Below, in pieces: positions 1 to 11,241 of a stretch of 64,000 bases of DNA. This stretch comes from Dugong dugon (Eukaryota > Chordata > Mammalia > Sirenia > Dugongidae). Within the stretch, counting starts at the first letter, position 1. Each line of letters starts with the position of its first letter. Location of the stretch: assembly GCA_030035585.1 (NCBI GenBank), contig CM057473.1:12760501-12824500 (forward strand), written 5' to 3'. A program made the translations under genes and the position numbers. Below the pieces are notes generated by a model. It was not told where the DNA came from. It made no database searches and was given only the letters and a program-made list of their open reading frames with translations.

Positions 1-310
1 TGTTACATTTTAAAAAAGGGCTAAGCCATCTTTTTCGTTTCAGAGATAAAAGAGAAACAACAGGAAATATTAATAGACAAAGACCCACATTCCATTTCAG
101 GAAGACTTCAAGAACACATGAATCTTTCTGTAATACCAACAGGCTGAGGTAGGAAGCTTTGTGATAGTGTATGTTCTACACAAAAATAAGATGACTAGTG
201 GTCAGGAATGTTAGGAGACATTTCTACAGGTGATGAGATCTGATAGCGGGCCTTGGAGATTTTATGATTTGGGGAGATTCTAAGTTTTCTATTTCAAGAT
301 GCCAACAATA
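1..310. other. unassigned AT-rich sequence
   Basis: I recognise no gene, repeat family or RNA here. Short frames on either strand look like chance openings. Confidence 0.5.
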
Positions 311-471
311 AAAACCTAAAACCAAACCGGTTGCCGTAGTGTCGATTCTGACTCTTAGTGACACTATAGAACAGAGTAAAACTGCCCTATAGGGTTTCCA
401 AGAAGCAGCTGGTGGATTCGAACTGCCGACATTTTGGTTAGCAGTCAAAGCTCTCAAACACTGTTGGCTCC
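311..471 (-). mobile_element. AfroSINE, antisense
   Basis: On the + strand it reads from the A/C-rich tail through the conserved block for 'tcgattctgactcttagtga', then 'ccctatagggtttcc', the 'tggattcgaac' stretch of the B-box region, and ends at 'ggctcc', the reverse complement of the usual AfroSINE 5' start. Length is normal for the family. It is non-coding, derived from a tRNA-like RNA and moved by LINE machinery. Confidence 0.88.
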
Positions 472-822
472 TTATCAACAATGGTCTGTCTTAAATCACC
501 CTAGCATAGCCATTCATGTATGTGTTGCTGAAAGCTGTGCTTACGTATCGTTCATATCTCACTGTCACAGTTAACACATCTGCTATCACCTCTAAAGTAA
601 TGTACTTATAAAGGTATGTACAGATTTCTATTGGTTTCCTTCAATTTTCTGAGCCTATTTTAATCTTCCATGGCCTATTCCCCATTTTATATCCTGTGCA
701 GTTTAGATTTTACAAAGGAATTGAGCTAACATTTTTTTTTCTCATTTACTGTCTAAGTTACCATGTGAGAGAGAAAACAAATGACATTAATAACATTTTA
801 GTCCCTAGTAAAATCTTTCTTA
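472..822. other. unassigned sequence upstream of L1-A
   Basis: AT-rich, with no recognised gene or repeat. The A-run at 822-833 is part of the L1-A target site. Confidence 0.4.
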
Positions 823-840
823 AAAAAAAAAAAGCTTCCA
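823..840. repeat. left target-site duplication of L1-A
   Basis: An A-run followed by 'agcttcca' matches an A-run followed by 'agtttcca' at about 9050-9066 with one mismatch. This fixes both ends of the L1 and shows that its 3' repeats lie inside the element. Confidence 0.7.
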
Positions 841-2268
841 GAGGAGGCGGGGCAAGATGGCGCTCTAGGCAGAAGCACCACGCCATCCCTCCACAGCAAA
901 GATCCGAAAAACTAAGCCTAACAGAGAATCAACAATCCTGAAACCCTAGAACACCAAATGAAGAGATAAAGAACTCAGCCAAACACCAAATGGAGTGAGA
1001 ATACTAAAAGAGAACGGAGAGTGACCAGAGACTCATGCAGAGATTCCTTACCAGCTAACGCAGCACGGATCCACCATCTTGGATTCCTATCGGAGACCAG
1101 CGAACGGGAGAGCAGCCTCGCAGAGCGTCCAGTGGGAGACAGAACGACCGGCAAACTGTGGTGCGCGCTTTCCCACCCCCCACCACTCTCCGCCTCGGCC
1201 GGGGCTCCCCTGCTTTCCGTGGCCAGGGTCCCTGGGCTGGGGGGCGCCGGTGCTTGGATTCCACGTGCCTGGGCTGGCGGCTTTCTGAGAGCCGTTTTCT
1301 GGCTACTGGTGAAGCTTTTTCTGCCGCTTCGCCCTCCTTTTGCCTGGGTGCCTGGTTCCGAGCGCCGTCTTCGCTCTCTCCTGCTGGCTGTGGGGCTGCT
1401 TTTGGGCGTGTGGCTGCTTCCAGGTCTGGGCTGCTGCGCTGACAAGATCCCGGGGCCCTTGTTCGTTCGCCCCTCTGCTTCCCGTGGCCACAGTCTCTTA
1501 ACCCCGAGACTGCCGGCTGCTTGGAATTCGCACCCCTGAGTGGGGGCTCTATGGGTCCCATTTGTTGGCACAGACTGCTGGTGTTGCTTTTTTTTTTAAA
1601 TTTTATTTTTCTTCTTTTTTAATTAGTTTTGTCATCTTTTCCCTCTTTTTCCCTTTTGTCTTTCTTCATTGTTTACTTTTTCGTCTCTCTATCTCTTCCT
1701 TCTCTTTCTGATCCCTGAATACCAGGTGATGTATGCCTCTGTACTTTCTGGCCAGGCTGTGCTGTGAAAACTGAGACCGACTCTCCCAGACCTCATAGCT
1801 GCATCGGTGGGATCCCTGGGAACTTTGCAGTTCTTTAACTTTTCTGATTTTTATTTGTTCATTCTTTCCTTTTCTTTCTCTTTCTCCTTCTGGTTTCCTC
1901 CATCCCATAGTCTCTCATCTGTACATTCCAGCGACAAGCTCACCTAGCATTCTTTTATGTTTGTATGCTTTTTGCTCCTGCTCCTCTCTCCTCTCTCCCA
2001 TATCCAGCTTAGCTTCACACATAACCATCTCCCTGCTGCACCCTACCTACCTGCACTGTGCACTTGACATCACACCACCAAGCTGTGCAGGCACGCCCTA
2101 TTGGAACCTGCCCAGCACTGACTACCGACCGTCCTGGTGGCTGCAGTGAGTGCCACAAACAACCCGTCCCAGTGGCTCCTCTTCAGCTAGATCTGCCCAG
2201 CTGTACCACAAGGACGAAACAAACAAAAAAAAAAACTACAATCAATAAATGAGAGAAATATCTACTGA
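841..2268 (+). promoter_or_regulatory. L1-A 5'UTR, internal promoter region
   Basis: About 1.4 kb. The part at 1040-1560 is strikingly GC- and CpG-rich against the AT-rich surroundings, then passes into pyrimidine-rich sequence (about 1585-1900). L1 5'UTRs carry an internal Pol II promoter, so the family predicts promoter activity; none can be shown from sequence. Compared with L1-B it lacks roughly 130 bp just before the A-rich run near 2225 and has one copy of a segment that is duplicated in L1-B. Confidence 0.75.
975..1571 (-). CDS. antisense ORF in the L1-A 5'UTR (ORF0-like candidate)
   Basis: A 198-codon open frame on the strand opposite the L1. It is rich in Arg, Ser, Pro and Ala, and I see no known domain. 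Its last ~65 residues resemble the end of a 72-codon antisense frame at the matching place in L1-B (24106-24324): both contain 'NPRWWI'- or 'SPRWWI'-type residues and end 'VFSLHLV(F/L)G'. Primate L1 has an antisense 5'UTR ORF called ORF0, so position and strand are suggestive. High GC content makes long chance ORFs likely, and a 172-codon frame opens on the + strand over the same bases. Expression is unproven. Confidence 0.3.
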   Translation of the reverse strand: MPTNGTHRAPTQGCEFQAAGSLGVKRLWPREAEGRTNKGPGILSAQQPRPGSSHTPKSSPTASRRERRRRSEPGTQAKGGRSGRKSFTSSQKTALRKPPAQARGIQAPAPPSPGTLATESRGAPAEAESGGGWESAHHSLPVVLSPTGRSARLLSRSLVSDRNPRWWIRAALAGKESLHESLVTLRSLLVFSLHLVFG

Positions 2269-3318
2269 ATGCCTCGAAAACAGCAAACAATATCAAAACA
2301 TTTACAAAAACAGAACAAGATGGCTCCAATAGGCATCCAAATTAAAACACCAGATAACTCTCCTGTGGAAGAAAATGCACTAGAAGTACCTGATAGGGAA
2401 CTCAAATCACTAATACTCGGAATTTTCCAAGAACTGAGGCAAAAAGCTGACAAACATGAGGAAAAAAAAGACAAATTTATAGAAAATACAGACAAAAAAT
2501 TGGAAGAATTCAGGAAGATGATACAGGAAAAAATGCCAAAATAAATTCACAACTCGAAATTATACAAAAACAACAATTAGAAATCCAAAAGATAAACAAC
2601 AAGATTTCAGAAATGGACGGTGTCATAGAAGGGCTGAGAAGTAGATTTGAAACCGTGGAAGACAGGATCAGTGGAACTGAAGACAAACACTTGGATACAA
2701 CTCTGTTTCAGGAAAACTCAGAAAAAAGAACAAAGAAAAATGAGGAGACCCTGAGAGTTATGTGGGACACAATTAAAAGCAAAAACTTACGAGTGATTGG
2801 CATTCCAGAACAGGGGGAGAAAACAGAAAACACAGAGAGGATCATTGACGAACTGCTGACAGAAAACTTTCCCAATATCATGAAAGATGAAAAGCTGGCC
2901 ATCCCAGAAGCTCAACGAACCCCATATAGAAGACACCCCAGAAGAAAATCACCAAGACATATCATATTCACACTCGCTAAAACTAAAGACAAACAAAAAA
3001 TCCTGAGAGCAGCTCGAAAAAAACAAGAAGTCACATACAGAGGAGAAACAATAAGACTAAGCTCAGATTATTCGGCAGAAACCATGCAGGCAAGAAGGCA
3101 ATAGGATGACATATATAAAATCTTGAAAGAAAAAAAATTGTCAGCCAAGAATAATATATCCTGCAAAACTCTCATTCAAATTTGATGGTGAAATTAGTTC
3201 ATTTCCAGATAAACAGAAACTAAAGGAATATGCAAAAGTCAAACCAAACTTACAAGAATTATTAAAGGGAGTTCTTCGATCTGTGGACAAACAGCTTCAG
3301 CCCTCAGACAGGACCTAG
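2269..3318 (+). pseudogene. L1-A ORF1p (RNA-binding chaperone), broken
   Basis: L1 ORF1p is a trimeric RNA-binding protein that coats L1 RNA in the cytoplasmic RNP. The frame starts 'MPRKQQTISKHLQ', continues through a charged heptad-like coiled coil to an RRM-like block ('RVIGIPEQ', 'ENFPNI', 'QRTPYRR', 'SPRHIIFTL') and a C-terminal domain ('YPAKLSFKFDGEI' equivalent, 'LLKGVLRS'). Length from start to the tag at 3316-3318 equals about 349 codons, normal for L1. A frameshift near 2535, a Trp-to-stop at 3102-3104 and a compensating frameshift near 3125 break it. It lies about 430 bp upstream of ORF2. Confidence 0.92.
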
Positions 3319-3749
3319 GACCTAGGACACAGGTTCATATGAACCAGATACCAATCTAGGAACTAAACTACAGCAGACTTTCCAAAAACAAAAGAAATAC
3401 AACAGGGAATCAGAGCAATCAATCAAAGGATGACAACAACATCAAAACAATGAAAGAGGGAACAAACGGCATAGGTATAGAACCTTCTAAAGGAGAGGAA
3501 GGCAAGGCGATACCAAGTAAGGGTAGACTGCTTCAAACTTATAAAGATAAGGGTAAAATTCATGGTAACCACAAAGAAAGTTAACAAACCAACTCATAAA
3601 AATAAAGACGAAAAACATAAAGTCTCAACAAAAACAAAACCTACAAAAACAAAAGAAATGAACACAAAATACACAAACAAAAGTAACTCAGCACAAGACA
3701 GTAAGAAGAACAAAGAAAACTTCAGCACCACAAAAAAAAGCACTACAAA
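3319..3749 (+). other. L1-A inter-ORF spacer
   Basis: A-rich and non-coding, unusually long compared with the ~60-bp spacer of human L1. A 63-codon Lys-rich frame at 3562-3753 has no recognisable domain. L1-B has a spacer of similar length (about 440 bp), so this is a family trait. Confidence 0.7.
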
Positions 3750-6700
3750 ATGACAGCAACAAACTTCCATCTATCAATAATTACACTGAACGTAAATAGA
3801 CTCAATGCACCCATAAAGAGATGGAGAGTGGCAGAATGGATAAGAAAACAGGATCCATCAATTTTCTGTCTATAAGAGACACACCTTAGAAACAAAGATG
3901 TGAATTTATTAAAAATCAAAGGTTGGAAAAAAATATATCAAGCTAACAACTATCAAAAAAGAGCAGGAGTGGCAATTCTAATCTCAGATAAAATAGACTT
4001 TAAAACAAAATCTACCATAAAAGACAAAGAAGGACACTATATAATGATTAAGGGGATGATCCATCATGAAGACATAACCATAATACATATCTATGCACCC
4101 AATGACAGGGCTCCAAAATACATAAAAAAAAACTCTAACAGCACTGAAAAGAGAAATTGACAGTTCCACAATAATAGTAGGAGACTTCAACACACCACTC
4201 TCAGTAAAGGACAGAACAACTAAAAAGAAACTCAGCAAAGATACAGAAGACCTAAAGGACACAATCAGCCAACTGGACCTCATAGACATATATAGAACAA
4301 TCCATCCAACCGCTGCAAAATACACATTCTTTTCCAATGCACATGGAACGTTCTCCAGAATAGACCACATCTTAGGCCACAGAGCAATCCTCAACAAGAT
4401 CCAAAATGCTGAGATAATTCACAGTATCTTCTCTGACCACAATGCTATCAAGGTAGAAATTAACACTAGAAAGAGCAAGGAAAAAAAAATCAAACACATG
4501 GAAACTGAATAATAATCTGCTTACACATCAATGGGTAATAGAAGAAATCAGAGATGGAATTAAGAAATTCCTAGAATCAAATGAGAATGAAAACAGATCA
4601 TACCAAAACCTTTGGGACACAGCAAAGGCAGTCCTCAGAGGACAATTTATAGCAATAGATGCACATATCACAAAAGAAGAAAGGGACAAAATCAAAACAT
4701 TAACTACAGAACTCAAACAAATAGAAAGAGAACAACAAAAAAAGCCTACAACCACCGGAAGAAAGGAAATAGTAAAGATCAGAGCAGAAATCAATGAAAT
4801 AGAGAACAGAAAAACAATAGAAAGAATCAACAAAACCAAAAGTTGTTTCTTTGAAAGAATCAACAAAATCGACAAACCACTGGCCAGACTGACAAAAGAA
4901 AAACAGCAGAGGACACAAATAACCCAAATAAGAAATGAAATGGGGGACATTACAACAGACCCAACCGAAATAAAAAGGATTACAACAGAATATTACAAAA
5001 AACTATATTCCAACAAATTTGAAACCCTAGAGGAAATAGATAAATTTCTAGAAACATACGGCCTACCCAAACTACAACAAAGTGATATTGAAAATCTGAA
5101 CAGACCCATAACAGGAGAAGAGATTGAACAGGTAATAAAAAAACTCCCAACCAAAAAAAGCCCTGGCCCAGGTGGCTTCACTGGAGAATTCTACAAAACG
5201 TTTACAGAAGAGCTTGTACCAGTTCTACTCAAGCTTTTTCAGAGCATAGAAGAGGAAGCAACACTTCCAAATTCATTCTATGAAGCCAGCATAATGCTGA
5301 TACCAAAACCAGGCAAAGACATCACAAAAAAAGAAAATTACAGACCAATATCTCTCATGAATATAGATGCAAAAATTCTGAACAAAATTCTAGCCAATAG
5401 AATTCAGTATCATATCAAAAACATAATACACCACGACCAAGTAGGATTCATACCAGGCATGCAAGGATGGTTTAACATTAGAAAATCCATCAACGTAATC
5501 CAGCACATAAATAAAAGGAAAGAAAAAAATCACATGATCATCTCAATTGACACAGAAAAGGCATTTGACAAAGTCCAACACCCATTCCTGATAAAAGCTC
5601 TCAATAAAATAGGTATAGAAGGGAAATTTCTCAACATAATAAAGGGCATCTATGCAAAATCAACAGCCAACATCATTCTTAATGGAGAGAGGCTGAAAAC
5701 ATTCCCCTTGAAAACAGGAACAAGACAAGGATGCCCTTTATCACCACTCCTATTTAACATTGTGCTGGAAGTTCTAGCTGGAGCAATAAGGCAAGAGAAA
5801 GAAATAAAGGGCATCCAAATTGGTAATGAAGAAGTTAAACTCTCCCTGTTTGCAGATGATATGATACTATACATAGAAAACCCTAAAGACTCCACGAGAA
5901 ATCTACAGGAACTAATAGAAGGTTTCAGCAGAGTAGCAGGATACAAGATAAACATTCAAAAATCAGTTGGATTCCTATACACCAGTAAAGAGAATCATGA
6001 AAAGGAGATCAGGAAATCAATACCATTTTCAATACCCCCTATAAAGATAAAATACTTAGGAATAAATCTGACCAGGAATGTAAAAGACCTATACAAAGAA
6101 AACTACAAAACACTGCTGCATGAAACCCAAAGGGATCTACATAAATGGAAAAACATACCATGCTCATGGATAGGCAGACTCAACATTGTGAAAATGGCAA
6201 TTCTACCTAAAGCAATTTACAAATACAATGCAATCCCGATCCAAATACCGACAAGATTCTTCAAAGAGATGGAAAAACTAATTATTAACTTCATATGGAA
6301 AGGGAAGACACCCCGAATAAGTAAAGCACTACTGAAGAAGAAGAATAAAGTTGGAGGACTCACACTACCTGATTTGAGAACCTACTATTCTCCTACAGTA
6401 CTCAAAACAGCCTGGTACTGGTACAACAACAGAGACATTGACCAATGGAATAGAATTGAGAACCCAGATGTATACCCATCCACCTATAGTCACCTGATTC
6501 TCGACAAGGGCCCAAAGTCCATCAAATGGGGAAAAGACAGTCTTTTTAACAAATGGTGCTGGCAAAACTGGATATCCATTTGTAGAAAAATGAAACAGGA
6601 CCCATACCTCACACCATATACAAAAACTACTTCAAAATGGATCAAAGACCTGAATATAAAGTGTCAAACTATAAAATTCATAGAAGAAAAAATAGGAACA

Positions 6701-7575
6701 ACACTTCAGGCCTTAATACATGGCATTAACAGGATACAAACCATAAACATCAACACAAAAAACCCAACAGATAAACTAGATAACTGGGATCTTCTAAAAA
6801 TCAAACATCTATGCTCTTCAAAAGACTTCACCAAAAGAGTCAAAAGAGAACCTACAATCTGGGAAAAAATTTTTGGACAGTACAAGTCAGACAAAGTTCT
6901 AATCTCCATAATCTACAAGAAAATCCAACACCTCTACAACAAAAAGACAACCAATCCTATCAAAAAATGGGCAAAGGAAATGAACAGACACTTCACCAAG
7001 GAAGACATTCAAATGGTCAACAGACCCATGAGGAAATGCTCGCAATCACTAGCCATTAGAGAAATGCAAATTAAAACCACAATGAGATACCATCTCACCC
7101 CGGCATACTGGCACGAATCAAAAATACTGGAAATAACAAATGTTGGAGGGGCTGTGGGGAGATGGGAACTCTTATACACTGCTGGTGGGAATGCAAAATG
7201 ATACAACCATTTTGGAAAATGATATGGCGTTTCCTCAGAAAGCTAGAAATAGACATACCATTCGATCCAGCAATCCCACTCCTAGGAATATATCCTAGAG
7301 AAATAAGAGTCATCACTCGAATAGACATACGCACACCTATGTTCATGGCAGCACTGTTCACAATAGCAAAACGATGAAAACAACCTCGATGTCCATCAAC
7401 AGATGAATGGATACACAAACTATGCTACATGCACACAATGGAGTACTATGCAACGAGAAAGAACAACAATGAATCTGTGAACCATCTCATAACATGGATA
7501 AAACTGGAGGACATTATGCTGAGTGAAATAAGTCAATCACAAAAGGACAAATATTGTATGAGACCTCTATTGTAA
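3750..7575 (+). pseudogene. L1-A ORF2p (endonuclease-reverse transcriptase), broken
   Basis: The span equals about 1275 codons, the classical L1 ORF2 length. The endonuclease part keeps 'LNVN', the Glu of 'ETHL', 'IYAPND', 'GDFN' and 'FSDH'. The reverse transcriptase lies in an uninterrupted 753-codon stretch at 4940-7201: 'SPGPGGF' (usually GPDGF, so an Asp is lost), '[10 protein letters not shown]', '[14 protein letters not shown]' and the catalytic 'FADDM' near 5850. The Cys-rich C-terminus follows ('HCWWECKM'). Defects include a Gln-to-stop at 3873-3875, a frameshift in an A-run near 4127, breaks near 4485-4515, a one-base loss near 7105 and a stop at 7375-7377. Confidence 0.95.
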
Positions 7576-9059
7576 AAACCCATGAAAAAATTCACATGCA
7601 AAATGTAACAATCCTTGTTGGTTACCAGGGATGGGAGGGGAGGGGGGGAAGATACTAAATAGGCAATTGATAAGTGGTACCTTGGGTGAGAGGTGAGATA
7701 GTACACATTACAGGGGAAACTAACACAACCTGCACAAGGAACGGTCATGGAGGCCCTATAGACACATCCAAACCCCCCGAGGGCCTGAGTTGTTGGACGG
7801 AGGGCTCTGGGGACCATGGTCTCAGGGAACATCTAGCTCAATTGGCATGACACTACTTATAAAGATAATGCTCTACATTCTACATTGGTGAGTAGTGTCT
7901 GGGGTCTTAAAAGCCTATGAGCGGCCACCTAACATACTCCACTGGTCTCATCCCTTCGGGAGCAAGGGAGAGTGAAGAGAACAGGATACAACGAAAAGAT
8001 TAGTCCAAAGGACTAATTGTCCACAGCTACCAAGGCCTCCACCGGACTGAGTCCAGTACAGCTAGATGGTGCCCGGCTACCACCACTGACTGCTCTAACC
8101 AGATCACAACAGAGGGTTCTGGACAGAGCTGGAGAAGGATGTAGAGCATAATTTTAACTCCCCCCCAAAAAAAGACCAGATTTACTGGCCGAAAGAATAC
8201 TGGAGAAACCTCAAGAGTGTGGCCCCCAGACACCCTTTCAGCTCAGAGGTGAAGTTACCTTCGAGGTTCGATGTGAAGCCTGGGAGTTGACAGCCCAGTA
8301 AAACTAAATGGGACTAACGAGGTACAGGAGTCCGGTGACAAGGGCCAGAAGGCAGAGGGGGAGTAGGAAACTGATGATAAGGAACCCAAGTTGAGTAAGG
8401 ACACTGTCGATGTGTTGTGAGATTGTTGACCACTGCTATAGGGCAACATTTGTAGTAACTATTAAATGGGAGGCTGTTTTGTCCTGTAAGCCTTCATCTT
8501 GGGCGAGAATGGCAGCACAATTGGAAGAGCATAGTCAATATCACTTAAATGTGTAAGTAAAAAGTTTTGAAATGGTGTTAAAAAAAAACCAAAAAAACAA
8601 ATGAGACTAATGAGGTACAGTAGTCCAGTGACAAGGGCCAGAAGACAGAAGTGGACAAGGAAGTCCCCTGGTGATAGGGAACACAAAGTGGAGTAAGGAT
8701 ATTGTTGATGTGTTGTGAGATTGTTAACCATTGTCATAGGGCAACATGTGTAGTAACTGTTAAATGAGAAACTATTTTGTTCTGTAAGCCTTCATCTTAA
8801 GTGAGAATAACAGCACAGTTGGAAGAGCGTAGTCAATGTCACTGAACTGTGTATGTAAAAATTTTTGAAACTGTGTATCTTTGGCTATCTATATTTTCAT
8901 CAAAAAAAAAAAAAAAAAGGTTGAGAATTTAGAGCCTTAATATGTTGTGGGGTTGTTCACCAATGTCATAAAACAACATATGTACTACTGTTTCATGAGA
9001 AACTATTTGTCCTGTAAGCCTTCACCTGAAGTACAATAAAATAATTAAAAAAAAAAAAA
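7576..9059 (+). repeat. L1-A 3'UTR with duplicated unit
   Basis: The 3'UTR holds a G-rich polypurine tract (7627-7649), a run of family-specific sequence, then a ~290-bp unit (about 8300-8580), a second diverged copy (about 8600-8900), and a third shorter related block (about 8920-9046). Each has 'cctgtaagccttca' or a close variant and each is followed by an A-run. L1-B has only one long unit plus the short block. The flanking target duplications place all three inside L1-A. Confidence 0.8.
7627..7649 (+). other. G-rich polypurine tract in the L1-A 3'UTR
   Basis: Four G-runs of three or more separated by one or two bases ('gggatgggaggggagggggg'), which fits a G-quadruplex pattern. Such tracts are a known feature of mammalian L1 3'UTRs. 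L1-B (about 31288-31308) has a weaker version with one run cut to two Gs. Confidence 0.75.
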
Positions 9060-9134
9060 GTTTCCAAATGGTAAAATAAGCTATTTTATCTCATAAATGG
9101 GAATCTTGTCTTATCCTCTCCCCTCCTTTTTTTT

Positions 9135-9345
9135 TTTTTTTTAAATTATTTTGTTGTTTTCGTCGCTGAGAACGTACACAGCAAAACATCCACCAATGCA
9201 GTAGTTTCTAGACGTGCAATTCAGTGACATTGACAACATTCTTCAAGTTGTGCAACCGTTTTCATTCTCCTTTTCAGAGTTGTTCCTCGCCCATTAACAT
9301 AAACTCACTGCCCTCTAAGATTCCTACCTAATCTTTCTGGTTGCT
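9135..9345 (-). mobile_element. old L1 3' fragment, antisense
   Basis: A T-run is followed by 'cgtacacagcaaaacatcc', then 'gtgcaattcagtgacattg' and 'gttgtgcaacc', the pattern of an antisense mammalian L1 3' end. Related sequence starts the old L1 at 39246. Heavily diverged and 5'-truncated. Confidence 0.55.
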
Positions 9346-9527
9346 GTTGTCAATTTGATCTCATATACATAGTTCTTAAAAAAGCATAATGCTCCAGGTA
9401 GACATTTGGAGGAGAATCTATCCATGAAGTACCAAAATGATCTGATATATTTGGTAACAGATTTTTTGATTTTCTGGATACTTAAAATTTCAAGAAATGC
9501 ATAAATAAGTAAATCCATGGAAGAGTA

Positions 9528-9572
9528 ATTAATGAATGAATAGGTGAATGAATGAATGAATGAATAGATGAA
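9528..9572. repeat. (TGAA)n microsatellite
   Basis: Imperfect tandem 'tgaa' repeats interrupted by 'taggtg' and 'tagatg'. Confidence 0.8.
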
Positions 9573-10770
9573 CATTTAGAGAGGGGACTGAGATAAATTT
9601 GTCATGTGATGATTTTGACATGAAAGGTTGTACTAAAAAATGCAGAAAAACAACAAAAATCTGATATTAATATCATTTTATAAAGGAAAGGACTTTTAAA
9701 GTCCTCCAAGAAGTAAATCAGAACCAGCAATGCTAATCACAAGATTTACTGGTATAGTGCAAGTATTGACCAATCAGAGAAAACACTGGTTGACATGATT
9801 TTCTGGTCTATACTGACTGGCATCAACTTTGGAGGAATATAATGTCAAAATTAAAAATAAGTAAGTAAGAAGGAAGTAAATAAATAAATAAAACTAATAC
9901 CTATGCTTTAAATATGTTTTGTTTTGTAAAATTCATCACATTGTCCATATGTTGCCTTGGGTTATAAAATGTTTGTTACACACCAGTAAGTATCTTCAAA
10001 GGAAATCTAGGAAATACTGGGCTAAAATACACTTTAAAAGTGTGGACTCCTAAGGCAGCACTGTAAAAAAAGGAATGGGTAAATTTTGTATACCTGAACT
10101 GCAAGTATTAAATTCCAATGTATAAGACCACTCCTGAGCCTCGTAGAAGAAAAGAGTAGTCCCTGAGGACTGTATTTTCAAATGGATATAGCCTCTTCTG
10201 GCTGCAGAATGAATATGAAGTAGATTACATTATCCCAGCCATATGGAGTTTTCATTCAAACTATAAAGACGAAAGTATTTAAAATAATCAAATACTTATT
10301 TTAAATCAATACATCATTAAGTATGTGATAGGATATTATTGCCTGAATACATATCTATTAAAATAATCCAAAGGAAAAGATTGATTCAAGGAAGCCAAAT
10401 TAATCTGTAAAAGTTTTGCAAATACTTCCAATGCAATGGATTCTATTTATTATTGAAAATCTATAAAAATTTTAAACATGGTCATGCATAACCAGCAAGG
10501 TTTATAGCCTTATATTTAGACATCAGATTCTTAAAGTGTGAGAAAGGACTAATCTGAGTGTGAAATAGCCATATGTTTATCCCTGCTTTGATATCCACAG
10601 TAAGTTGATATCTAGGGCTTCCTACATATACTTAGATGGACCCTTAACTTGCCATGTTAACTCTGCTCCCAAAAATGCTTTGCTAAAAATTCTGTAGAAT
10701 ATGATAAAAATTGTGATGAATTTTAGGTATTCTATGAAATCACACCCAAGAAATTGCAGTGCATGTAGAT
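9573..10770. other. unassigned AT-rich sequence
   Basis: No recognised gene or repeat. A small A/T low-complexity patch lies at about 9858-9894. Confidence 0.5.
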
Positions 10771-11241
10771 TGTGGTAGTTTGAGTAATGGTCTCCAAAGA
10801 TATTCAGGTCCTAATCCCTCAAGCTTGTGAATATTACTTTTTATGGCAAAAGGGACTTTGCCAATGTAATTAGGTTTAGTATCCTGAGAAGGGGAGATTA
10901 TCCAGTTGGGCTCTAAATGTAATCACAAATGTTTTAATAAGAGGTAGGAAGAGGGAGATTTGAGGACAGAAGAAGAAGAAAGCAATGTAAGGATGGCAGC
11001 AGAGACTGGAATGGCACAGCCACAAGCCAGGGAAGGTCGGTAGCCTCTAGAAGCTGGCAAGGAACAGTCTCTCCCCTGGAGACACCAGAAGGAGCCATCC
11101 CTGCCAACCCCTTGATTTTAATCCCTTCAGGTGCTCATTTAGGACTTCTGACCTCCAGAACTGAGAGAGAAGAAATTTGTGTTGGTTTAAGCCAGTAAAT
11201 TTTCGTAATTTCTTACAGCTGCAGCAGGAAATGAAAACGCA
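10771..11241 (+). mobile_element. MLT1-like MaLR solo LTR
   Basis: Starts 'tgtggtagtttgagtaatgg' and ends in a 'cttacagctgcagcaggaaa'-type motif, as in mammalian MLT1 LTRs. Internal landmarks include 'atggcaaaagggactttgc', 'gggagattatcc' and 'gacttctgacctccagaact'. An ancient fossil LTR, diverged; no internal retroviral region is next to it. Confidence 0.7.

Larger units (their letters stand above)
841..9059 (+). mobile_element. full-length L1 LINE, copy A (L1-A)
   Basis: Autonomous-type LINE-1 of about 8.2 kb with every module: 5'UTR (841-2268), ORF1 (2269-3318), inter-ORF spacer (3319-3749), ORF2 (3750-7575), 3'UTR and poly(A). The 5' end begins with a G-rich motif containing 'aagatggcg', as in many mammalian L1 5' ends. 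Near-matching target-site duplications flank it. Both ORFs are interrupted, so it is not autonomous now. It is closely related to L1-B (23980-32435) but carries an extra 3'UTR repeat. The family appears lineage-specific and fairly young; no age was computed. Confidence 0.95.

Noticed and set aside
1021-1539. 172-codon sense frame in the L1-A 5'UTR
   Set aside because: GC-rich sequence opens frames on both strands; no matching frame in L1-B and no domain.
4528-4950. Antisense frames of 75-140 codons across L1 ORF2 (also 3984-4397 and 28234-28599)
   Set aside because: They mirror the A-rich coding strand of ORF2 and recur in both copies only because the sense strand is conserved.
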